From NCBI GenBank assembly GCA_004026145.2, contig CP034983.1:12495212-12559211 (forward strand): 64,000 nucleotides of DNA. Direction: 5' to 3'. Shown piece by piece: positions 55,465 to 64,000 of this stretch. The position numbers were made by a program, and so were the translations under genes. The notes under the pieces are model-generated. The model was not told the origin of the DNA, made no database searches, and was given only the letters and a program-made list of their open reading frames with translations. Each line of letters opens with the position of its first letter. The first letter of the stretch is position 1. This DNA comes from Takifugu bimaculatus. Its lineage: Eukaryota > Chordata > Actinopteri > Tetraodontiformes > Tetraodontidae.

Positions 55465-56716
55465 CTTCAGGCTGTGAGTTACGGTTAAAATCCCCCCCTC
55501 CCACACACACACACACACACACACACAGCAGGACCCTCGGCTCCGTCAGGGCCGTCTGCGGTGGCTCAGACGAGGCGAGCGGCGCCGCTTGTGTGCGCAG
55601 AGAGCAGATTCACGCCGCCCGACCACACCAGCCGCCTTCAGCCCTCCTCTGGTGCTCAAAACATCTTGCAGATGAAAACAGGGTGATCGAGTGAAACCAA
55701 ACGAGCAGCCCAGACACTCCTCAGCCTGGAAGAACCACCACACCTCCCTCAGATAAAACGCAGCGCGCACGTTGCCGGATCCCTGCACGGACTGAACAGG
55801 CTCGAAGAATACATCCCAGACTCGGTGCGTCCAGCGGGCTGCACGAACAAATACAGCTATTTATAGATACATGGAGAGTTTTATTGCTGTCTTTTTGGCA
55901 CCACGACCGCGGCAGAAGCGCGGCCGACGCGTCAGTGAGCTCGGAGGGCTGTTTCAGGGCAGAGATCCCTCTTATCCACCGTCTTCTTGCTGGGTCTGAA
56001 GCCTGGAGCCGTGGGCTCCAACCAGGCGAGCGGGGACGGCGCACAGAGGGGATGGAGCACCGTAATGTCCGCTGTGTGCGCGCACCACATATTTAAAAAT
56101 GGAGGCGGAGGAAAGCCAGCTGGTTGTGGCAAAATATACGGTGCAAAAATGGGTGTCGATGCACAATGAGCCGTAGGCCAACATGTGCTCCGAGGTGACT
56201 CTTTTCCACCGTAATTAAAGAAGAAATCCGCTTTCAGCCAGGACAATTTGGACAAAAATCAAATTAATTCAGAAATGTAATGACTTTCTGTGATGGAATG
56301 TGCAATCACGTAGCTCGTGTTTTATTTAAAGCACACGTTTCTAACTAAATTCAGTGGATTCGATCTTGATTTGCGCCTCTGTACCACTTTCCTTTCCGGT
56401 TGTTGGGTTTTCGTGCAGCAGCATAAACACTCAGAAAGAACAATAATGTGCCTTCAAACTCCAAAGACTGCAACGTCACTGCCATGCGAGCGGACCAGAA
56501 CCGAGCTGGAGAACCTCCTGTCTCATTCAAATGTCAGCAAAGGGCACATTTTGGGAGCATAACAAGGATCTATTCTGGTGTCAGGTTTTAGAATATCAGA
56601 TTCTGAGACTTCTAATCAGAATATTTTTCTAACGAGCCTTCAAAATAACCTTCGAGATAATCCAGTAAATGTCTAGTACCCGGTTTACAAACCGGCATGT
56701 TGAATTTGAACATGTA
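55465..56716. other. nrbp2 upstream region
   Basis: CpG-richer sequence upstream of nrbp2 exon 1, expected to hold its 5' UTR and promoter. No TATA box in a convincing position and no gene on either strand. The CA tract at 55502-55527 lies 38 bp upstream of the start codon. Confidence 0.55.
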
Positions 56717-56730
56717 GCGTCACCTAGTGG
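56717..56730 (-). promoter_or_regulatory. Candidate CTCF motif between nrbp2 and the lectin array
   Basis: Reverse strand reads CCACTAGGTGACGC, one mismatch to CCASYAGRKGGCRS. Its orientation is opposite to the two motifs inside scrib, which would be a convergent pair. Confidence 0.35.
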
Positions 56731-56759
56731 TTGTTTGATCGAAGTACCCGTGGAGTGTT

Positions 56760-57595
56760 TTTTTTTAAATCCATAGATCCGTCCATCTCCTTCTAATGAG
56801 GGCCCAGCGGTCCGAGTAAGGACGCAGACAGACCTCCCTCTTCCTGGAAACCTCCTCCAGCTCTTCAGGGAAGATTCCAAGGCTTTCCCAGGCCAGCCGA
56901 GTCACATTGCCTTTCCTGTGCGTCCGAGATCTTCCCCGCGGTCTCCTCCCGATGGGACATGCCTGAAAAACACCTCTCAAGGGAGGTTTCCAGGGGGCAT
57001 CCGATACAGTTGCCCAAGCCAAATCAGCTGGCTTGTTCATGACCTAAAGTTCAACATCCAGGTACCTGAGGAATTCAGGATGGATCTCATGTACCGCCGC
57101 TGCCCTTCCACTGAGGAGCTTCCCAACTACCTCAACTATGAATGAATCAACCTCTGACTCCTCATCCTCTGCTTCCTCTAAGCAAGGCATAGTCGGTGGG
57201 ATTGAGGAGAGCCTCAAAATACCCCCGTTTCCTCTGTGAATAGTGTTGGTAGGGCACTGTTTCTCCCTACTGAGGTGCCTCCATGGCCTCCCCGAACTTC
57301 TTCCAGACCCAATTTTTGCCTCTGGGACTGCACGTATGGCTTGCCAGTACCAGAAAGGAGTCTCCCAAGCCAACCAAGCTTCATAGGACCCCTTTTGGGC
57401 TTCCTTTACTGCACCCAGTGTCCACCACTGGGTCCAGGGAGATGAAGACCTCCCTGACAGAAGGTTCTACCAGATGTTCCCAACAGACCCACACAATACG
57501 TTTGGGTCTGTCCAGTTCTCTCCAGCAGATCCGACTTACCACCAGCTGGTGATCAGTCAGCGCCTCTTTTCATCCTGAGTGTCCAAGACATGACG
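56760..57595 (-). mobile_element. Decayed LINE (non-LTR retrotransposon), 3' part with the RT core deleted
   Basis: On the minus strand the 57595-57045 part resembles the endonuclease-to-RT linker of a widespread teleost LINE (QCPTNTIHRGNGGILRLSS; VVGKLLSGRAAAVHEIHPEF, where intact copies read roughly LLGGRAPGVDEIRPEF). It jumps directly to the ORF C-terminus (ACPIGRRPRGRSRTHRKGNV, TRLAWESLGIFPEELEEVSR) and ends at a short GGATCTATGG tail. The whole reverse-transcriptase catalytic region is missing, and stops and frameshifts are present. A dead relic; clade not assigned. Confidence 0.8.
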
Positions 57596-59044
57596 GGATC
57601 AATAAAACGATCATTATACCTCCGGACTGTACGTGGAAGCCCTTGACGCTCTTTACAATCACACTTGGAGACACATTCAGAGTTTTTGCTATTTTCCAGA
57701 CTGGCTCAGTCATTGAAGGATGTCAGGGTTCATGCTTAGATCAGAGTCAGTTTATTCAGCCCAAACCCAAAAACCAGGCAGGTAAATGATCTGGTCAGGC
57801 AGGAATAACATGATGGGAGCATCAGACTTCAAACTAAAACAGGAGGTAACAAGAATAAAACCCTGTAGAACGGACACTTAACATTACTTGGTCGTGACAA
57901 CGCAAAGCTAAAAAACCTTCAAAAGGTTTCTTTTTTTTTTTACTGCAACCTCTCAGGAACTCTCTGGACAGATATAGTAAAGCAGTTTCACTTGAACATA
58001 TGACTGGAACCTTCCCTGAATACTTTTGGTTTTGTCGGAGATAACAAAGATCACAAGTTTTTGATCAACAATACACTCACCTTGGGAAAGTTTCACATAC
58101 ACAAATGCAAATAAATGAAGGCAAATCCTGAAATGACACATTTTACAATGACTTTCACTGCTTACAAAAAAGGCCGTCAAAACATGCAACTGTATATTTG
58201 AAATGTAAAACTCGTATTGACAAATTTGAACTACAGAGTAAGCTCGAGCAGATGTCCTTTTTGTATTTTATTTGGGTGTCTTGTTCAATATTTTATAATG
58301 CTGATTGTGATACTGCCATATTTTAGATTTTTATATTGATGTTTTCTTTTCTTCTTGGAGCATTTCACAGACTTTAAGACCTCTATAGAAAAGTCTATGA
58401 AATTCAAATGCACAGGTTGAGCAACATAATTACGGGTCTTATGTGGGCGTTCCTAAAGTTGTCGCTTTAGGGTTTGAGGTGAATTATTGGGAGGTCATTC
58501 AGCAACCCAGCAGGTCTAACGAGTCCCTCGATGAGAACTGCACCAGAAGAAGAAAGAAATGCTCTTTTTGCTTCCACAGCTTTATCTTAAATCACAACTT
58601 TAACAGCAGAATTTAAACTACAAAACTGCATCCACACAAGCAAAAGACTGTAAATTTGCATATATGGTGTTTTTGCCTCCTCTTGCTTCTCTGGCCAGAC
58701 AGAGGCGGGGGGGGACCTCTTAAAAAGGGAGTTTTTCCTCCTGTTGTTGGGGTTCAGGCTCTGGGTTTCTCTGAAGCACCTGAAAACCTTTTGATTGTAT
58801 CACAAGATATATAAATAGAGACATAAATGAAAACTGAATCAAAGCAGTAAATATCAACATAATAACAGGTCTGAGTGAGTGATATAAAATATTGTTCAAT
58901 ATGAAATCATTTTGGATGATTAAACAAATGGACTTTTACTTGTGTAGAATTTAAAATATTCAATATGTCCCACCAGAGGACAGTATTTATAGTCACAATC
59001 ATTCACCCTTTTTTTAAAGAAACAAATCCTTAGAATCAGTGTAG
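57596..59044. other. Intergenic sequence before the lectin array
   Basis: A/T-rich, no gene recognised; a decayed dispersed repeat at 58681-58835. Similarity to the tandem unit begins only at about 59038, just before the shared GTGCAGTTTTGTAG. Confidence 0.6.
58681..58835. repeat. Relic of a dispersed teleost repeat (GGGAGTTTTTCCT type)
   Basis: AAAAAGGGAGTTTTTCCTCC, then GTTCAGGCTCTGGGTTTCTC and a degenerate TCTGAAGCACCTGAAAACC...ATATATAAATA tail. This order is found in a very common fish interspersed repeat (intact copies end with a GCGCTATATAAATAAA-like motif). Family name not assigned. Confidence 0.5.
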
Positions 59045-60232
59045 GTGCAGTTTTGTAGTTCAACTTCTGTTGGTAAATTTGTGATTTAAGAAAAATATGT
59101 GGAAGCAAAAAAAGCATTTCTTTATTTTTTGGTAGGTTTGTTCTCATCGGGGGACTTGTCAGACCTGCTGAACTTTCTACTGAAGTGACTTCTTCGGTAG
59201 CTGGAACACCCTCACAAGTGCCTTAAATGTCGCTCTACCTGTGCGTTTGAAGTTTTTAAAGCTTTTAAAGTCTGTGAAATGCCCTGAGAGGAAAAAGAAC
59301 ATCCTGATTGAAATGTCAAGCTGACAGACGACAGATCTCACAAAACAAGTATGAAGCTTTTGTAGAAATCATCCTGAAATGTTGCTTCTGAAAGTCTGAT
59401 TTTCTTGTTTTGAGGCAGCATCAGTCTTTAGTGTCATAAATAAATCTGTACAAACACAACACGGCGGGGGGTCGTTGGCTATTGTGACTGTGTGACTGCA
59501 GGAGATCTGCTACTCAGCTTATAGTTCACTAAAAACCTGATCCATGTTCACGTAATGTTGGACTGTTGTGATTACAAGATTTAAAAAACTGTGCTGGAAT
59601 TAAGTACAAGCATTGAAAATGAGATCAGAATCGATGCATATTTCAGAGATGATCAAATATTGTTATTTCAGCAGTAAAATCTTTATATCAACTAAATGTA
59701 CCTTGAATGGCCAAAGTAAAATGAACTAGACAATTCTGCATAATTTGTGAGGGTGTGCCTCACGCTGCCTCTGTTGCCTCTTGCCCCCCCCCCCCCCCCC
59801 CCCCCACCAAGCCAATTGCGTGCATGTTGTGCAGCCTCAGCACCTGCACAATGCCTTGGCAGCACCCCCCCATCCCCCCACCTAGATACCGCTTGACGCG
59901 GTCCAATATTATCGAGGCTGGGCTTGTTAGAACCACAGGACGGTGTTGATGTTGTCCAACAGTGTGAAAGAGTCCTGATGCTGCCCCTTTAAATGTCTCT
60001 GGTCACACTGGAGCTCCGGGAGGAGACTCCTGACCGGTGAGACCGTTGATGAAGATGCCAAAACATGTCAGGCATGCTGCAAATAAGTTACCTACCTGTC
60101 TGACAAGAACTAGCAGTTTCTTCATACCGAATGTACTTATACTTTAGTTCGTTAATGCCCTTTAAAACCTGGGCAACATTCCAAACCATTTCTTAACCTT
60201 CCCATCATCAACGTGTTCCTCCAGTTTTGGAC

Positions 60233-60238
60233 TATAAA
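60233..60238 (+). promoter_or_regulatory. TATA box, lectin copy A
   Basis: GGACTATAAAAGAGG; a TCACTCA initiator-like sequence at 60261 is 28 bp downstream. Repeated exactly in copy B. Confidence 0.75.
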
Positions 60239-60261
60239 AGAGGTTCGAGCAGCCCTGACTT

Positions 60262-60316
60262 CACTCATCCTCCTCCTTCTGCTTGCAGTCTGGTTTGGGT
60301 GCTACACTAAAGCTAC
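60262..60316 (+). other. Noncoding first exon of lectin copy A
   Basis: Inferred from the TATA box/initiator and a GTGAGT donor at 60317; the acceptor is at 60506-60507, four bases before the ATG. The region is open in frame with the lectin and would encode a hydrophobic stretch (LTSLILLLLLAVWFGCYTKA) if translated, but has no ATG. Confidence 0.65.
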
Positions 60317-60511
60317 GTGAGTATTTTCCACTTCTCCCATTGTCTTTAACTGAGGAAATCTTTGATGCTGATGTGAGTTTGTCTCCTACTGAGCAAGAAC
60401 CATCGAGGGTTGCAAAATGAAGCTGGACATTGTCCCACATCCCACTTTTCCTGTGAATTTGTAACGCTTTCTGTTGAGCGTGACACAACAATCCTTTTGT
60501 GCTGCAGAACC

Positions 60512-60953
60512 ATGTCCATCAATGTCTTAGAGAAAGGCTCTGAGCTCAAGAGGGGAGACTCTGTGTTATCCAAAAACAGCCAGTGGATTGCTCTCTTTCA
60601 GGTGAATCACTAACACCTCTGTCAAAGACAGCAATAAATGCTACTTACAAAATAAAGTGACACGAGATGACACATTTTCCTTCTGCCTGCAGCATGACGG
60701 TAACTTTGTCGTCTACCGCACTGAGCCCGTGTGGGCTTCAGACACTTCCGGCATGGATCCAACCCGCCTGTGCATGCAAGGAGACTGCAACCTGGTCATG
60801 TACAATGATGAGGAAAAGCCCCGCTGGCACACAAACAGCGCCAAAGGCAGCTGCAACACCTGTGTCCTTTCACTTACCGATGAAGGGAAGCTGGTGCTGG
60901 AGAAGGATGGCCAGGAGATTTGGAACTCTGACCGCGATCAGGGCATGAAGTGA
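60512..60953 (+). CDS. Mannose-specific B-type lectin (pufflectin-like), copy A, 116 aa
   Basis: Small GNA/monocot-type (bulb-lectin fold) lectin, the class found in fish skin mucus and gut and thought to bind mannose on microbes and parasites. Coding exons 60512-60601 and 60693-60953, spliced CTTTCAG|GT...CTGCAG|CAT, after a noncoding exon ending at 60316. The protein begins MSINVLEKGSELKRGDSVLS. Mannose-site motifs QxDxNxVxY: QHDGNFVVY (30-38, split by the intron) and QGDCNLVMY (59-67). A third site is degenerate (LTDEGKLVL, 91-99). Four Cys at 57, 62, 84 and 87. 116 aa is the usual length for pufflectin-type proteins. No signal peptide in the ATG-started protein. The start is the first ATG in exon 2, as in relatives. 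Confidence 0.93.
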
Positions 60954-61016
60954 TGCATTTGAAAGCCAAACTCTCATCACTGGGTGTTTCCAACCCTGTC
61001 CTGTAAACTGGGTTCA

Positions 61017-61022
61017 AATAAA
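61017..61022 (+). terminator. Polyadenylation signal AATAAA, lectin copy A
   Basis: 64 bp after the stop codon, followed within 35 bp by a GT-rich stretch (GAGTCTTTGTCTCTGTG). Confidence 0.85.
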
Positions 61023-62655
61023 AGAAATGTTTCACCAGTTCACAAATGAGTCTTTGTCTCTGTGAAGTAACTTAAAACTCAGCAAAAGGTGTGATGAGCT
61101 ACAGGTTAATGTTAATGGGGCTGAAATCCCCTCATTTACCCTGTTATTACAACTTTCATGTCAATTTCATCTGAATCAGTTGTCATGTCTTTCCATTCAT
61201 TGAAAATATGTGTAATTTCTTCCACTGCTGAACATTGAATTGGGATTTCTCACTATGAAGTTATCATTCCAATCCTCATTTAACAATAGATCAGTAATTT
61301 CTGGCCAAACATTTGTGGAAAAAATTATTTAAGCTGCCATATTATGTTATCCATTTTAATACTGTTATCAATGAAATGTTGCACATTCTGCTGTATACAT
61401 GGTCAATTGGGCATGTTTCTCTTGGTCAAACAACAATGGAGTGCAGAGGAGATGGCGTCCTCTGTGGAGCGGAGTAGTGTCGGTGCAGTTTTGTAGTTCA
61501 ACTTCTGTTGGTAAATTTGTGATTTAAGAAAAATATGTGGAAGCAAAAAGAGCATTTCTTTATTTTTTGGTAGGTTGGTTCTCATCGGGGGACTTGTCAG
61601 ACCTGCTGAACTTTCTACTGAAGTGACTTCTTCGGTAGCTGGAACACCCTCACAAGTGCCTTAAATGTCGCTCTACCTGTGCATTTGAAGTTTTTAAAGC
61701 TTTTAAAGTCTGTGAAATGCCCTGAGAGAAAAAAGAACATTTTGATTGAAATGTCAAGCTGACAGACGACAGATCTCACAAAACAAGTATGAAGCTTTTG
61801 TCGAAATCATCCTGAAATGTTTCTTCTGAAAGTCTGATTTTCTTGTTTTGAGGCAGCATCAGTCTTTAGTGTGATAAATAAATCTGTACAAACACAACAC
61901 GGCGGGGGGTCGTTGGCTATTGTGACTGTGTGACTGCAGGAGATCTGCTACTCAGCTTATAGTTCACTAAAAACCTGATCCATGTTCACGTAATGTTGGA
62001 CTGTTGTGATTACAAGATTTAAAAAACTGTGCTGGAATTAAGTACAAGTATTGAAAATGAGATCAGAATCGATGCATATTTCAGAGATGATCAAATATTG
62101 TTATTTCAGCAGTAAAATCTTTATATCAACTAAATGTACCTTGAATGGCCAAAGTAAAATGAACTAGACAATTCCGCATAATTTGTGAGGGTGTGCCTCA
62201 CGCTGCCTCTGTTGCCTCTTGCCCCCCCCACCAAGCCAATTGCGTGCATGTTGTGCAGCCTCAGCACCTGCACAATGCCTTGGCAGCACCCCCCCATCCC
62301 CCCACCTAGATACCGCTTGACGCGGTCCAATATTATCGAGGCTGGGCTTGTTAGAACCACAGGACGGTGTTGATGTTGTCCAACAGTGTGAAAGAGTCCT
62401 GATGCTGCCCCTTTAAATGTCTCTGGTCACACTGGAGCTCCGGGAGGAGACTCCTGACCGGTGAGACCGTTGATGAAGATGCCAAAACATGTCAGGCATG
62501 CTGCAAATAAGTTACCTACCTGTCTGACAAGAACTAGCAGTTTCTTCATACCGAATGTACTTATACTTTAGTTCGTTAATGCCCTTTAAAACCTGGGCAA
62601 CATTCCACAGCTTTTCTTACCCTCCCCTCATTAACGTGTTCCTCCAGTTTTGGAC

Positions 62656-62661
62656 TATAAA
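62656..62661 (+). promoter_or_regulatory. TATA box, lectin copy B
   Basis: Same GGACTATAAAAGAGG context as copy A, so both copies should start transcription in the same way. The noncoding first exon ends at 62739. Confidence 0.75.
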
Positions 62662-62933
62662 AGAGGTTCGAGCAGCCCTGACTTCACTCATCCTCCTCCT
62701 TCTGCTTGCAGTCTGGTTTGGGTGCTACACTAAAGCTATGTGAGTATTTTCCACTTCTCCCATTGTCTTTAATGAGGAAATCTTTGATGCTGATGTGAGT
62801 TTGTCTCCTACTGAGCAAGAACCATCGAGGGTTGCAAAATGAAGCTGGACATTGTCCCACATCCCACTTTTCCTGTGAATTTGTAACGGTTTCTGTTGAG
62901 CGTGACACAACAATCCTTTTGTGCTGCAGAACC

Positions 62934-63375
62934 ATGTCCATCAATGTCTTAGAGAAAGGCTCTGAGCTCAAGAGGGGAGACTCTGTGTTATCCAAAAACA
63001 GCCAGTGGATTGCTCTCTTTCAGGTGAATCACTAACACCTCTGTCAAAGACAGCAATAAATGCTACTTACAAAATAAAGTGACACGAGATGACACATTTT
63101 CCTTCTGCCTGCAGCATGACGGTAACTTTGTCGTCTACCGCACTGAGCCCGTGTGGGCTTCAGACACTTCCGGCATGGATCCAACCCGCCTGTGCATGCA
63201 AGGAGACTGCAACCTGGTCATGTACAATGATGAGGAAAAGCCCCGCTGGCACACAAACAGCGCCAAAGGCAGCTGCAACACCTGTGTCCTTTCACTTACC
63301 GATGAAGGGAAGCTGGTGCTGAAGAAGGATGGCCAGGAGATTTGGAACTCTGACCGCGATCAGGGCATGAAGTGA
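62934..63375 (+). CDS. Mannose-specific B-type lectin (pufflectin-like), copy B, 116 aa
   Basis: Coding exons 62934-63023 and 63115-63375. Nucleotide-identical to copy A in the coding exons apart from one G-to-A change that gives Glu100Lys (KLVLKKDG instead of KLVLEKDG), beside the degenerate third sugar-site motif. Both intact sites (30-38 and 59-67) and all four Cys are retained. Promoter, introns and polyA signal are conserved, so it should be functional. Confidence 0.93.
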
Positions 63376-63438
63376 TGCATTTGAAAGCCAAACTCTCATC
63401 ACTGGGTGTTTCCAACCCTGTCCTGTAAACTGGGTTCA

Positions 63439-63444
63439 AATAAA
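63439..63444 (+). terminator. Polyadenylation signal AATAAA, lectin copy B
   Basis: Same position relative to the stop codon as in copy A. Confidence 0.85.
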
Positions 63445-63904
63445 AGAAATGTTTCACCAGTTCACAAATGAGTCTTTGTCTCTGTGAAGTAACTTAAAAC
63501 TCAGCAAAAGGTGTGATGAGCTACAGGTTAATGTTAATGGGGCTGAAATCCCCTCATTTACCCTGTTATTACAACTTTCATGTCAATTTCATCTGAATCA
63601 GTTGTCATGTCTTTCCATTCATTGAAAATATGTGTAATTTCTTCCACTGCTGAACATTGAATTGGGATTTCTCACTATGAAGTTATCATTCCAATCCTCA
63701 TTTAACAATAGATCAGTAATTTCTGGCCAAACATTTGTGGAAAAAATTATTTAAGCTGCCATATTATGTTATCCATTTTAATACTGTTATCAATGAAATG
63801 TTGCACATTCTGCTGTATACATGGTCAATTGGGCATGTTTCTCTTGGTCAAACAACAATGGAGTGCAGAGGAGATGGCGTCCTCTGTGGAGCGGAGTAGT
63901 GTCG

Positions 63905-64000
63905 GTGCAGTTTTGTAGTTCAACTTCTGTTGGTAAATTTGTGATTTAAGAAAAATATGTGGAAGCAAAAAGAGCATTTCTTTATTTTTTGGTAGGTTGG
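63905..64000 (+). repeat. Start of tandem unit C
   Basis: The last 96 bp match the first 96 bp of unit B, including GTAGGTTGG at the end. The array therefore continues beyond the window. Confidence 0.93.

Larger units (their letters stand above)
59045..61482 (+). repeat. Tandem unit A of the lectin array (2,438 bp)
   Basis: The start is set at the shared GTGCAGTTTTGTAG, which recurs at 61483 and 63905. The unit contains about 1.2 kb of upstream sequence, one lectin gene and about 0.5 kb downstream. Near-identical to unit B over its whole length. The length difference is mainly a 22-base C run (59784-59805) that is 8 bases in unit B. Confidence 0.95.
61483..63904 (+). repeat. Tandem unit B of the lectin array (2,422 bp)
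   Basis: Direct repeat of unit A. The 3' edge joins a third copy with the same junction sequence (GGAGCGGAGTAGTGTCGGTG), so B is an internal member of a longer array. Confidence 0.95.

Noticed and set aside
55156..55488. Long His-Thr repeat open frames around 55.2-55.5 kb
   Set aside because: Translation of the CA microsatellite and the antisense of nrbp2 exon 1.
56760..57595. Endogenous retrovirus as an explanation for the RT-related relic
   Set aside because: No LTRs, primer-binding site or gag/env-like sequence; the motifs and 3' tail fit a non-LTR LINE.
62555..62743. 62-codon ATG-started frame leading into the signal-like peptide upstream of lectin copy B
   Set aside because: Its ATG lies upstream of the TATA box, and the frame is broken by a TAA in copy A, so it is not a leader common to the genes.

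Overview
The window is vertebrate nuclear DNA, almost certainly from a teleost fish. It shows GT-AG split genes with long introns, abundant (CA)n microsatellites, fish-type mobile-element relics, and a fish mannose-binding B-type lectin of the pufflectin (monocot-lectin-like) family. Three genes lie head-to-tail on the minus strand in the order NRBP2 - PUF60 - SCRIB. As I recall it, this is the neighbourhood of human 8q24.3. Splice junctions were read by eye, and each exon length was checked against codon count and reading frame.

Layout, left to right. 1-28,653 (-): scrib, the LAP-family polarity scaffold, with 29 well-supported coding exons (16-LRR-type array, four PDZ domains) plus a probable further exon at the left edge. 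Its 12.4 kb first intron (16,114-28,494) holds no gene. 28,654-29,750: scrib upstream/promoter region. About 29,760-35,960 (-): puf60, 11 coding exons, 526 aa, fully open, with two RRMs and a C-terminal UHM. 35,961-36,290: puf60 promoter. About 36,300-55,464 (-): nrbp2, an 18-coding-exon pseudokinase with a 13 kb first intron containing a complete hAT-type MITE. 55,465-59,040: upstream/intergenic DNA with a decayed LINE and other repeat relics. 59,045-64,000: a tandem array of a unit of about 2.4 kb. Each complete unit carries one small plus-strand lectin gene with a TATA box, three exons and a polyA signal. Two units are complete and a third begins at the right edge.

The three minus-strand genes are housekeeping or developmental: epithelial polarity, splicing/transcription, and kinase-like scaffolding. 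They share no pathway that the sequence reveals. The lectin array is the accessory, fast-changing part: a probable mucosal defence lectin in recent amplification, with copies differing by one base in the 351-nt coding sequence.

Main oddities. There is a single-base insertion in scrib exon 8 and another in nrbp2 exon 10, both most simply assembly errors. Two introns are GC-AG. Two splice sites directly abut TG/CA microsatellites. A 49-bp segment is duplicated inside scrib intron 1, and one copy has 9-bp flanking direct repeats. The lectin 5' exon encodes, in frame but without an ATG, a signal-peptide-like hydrophobic stretch.
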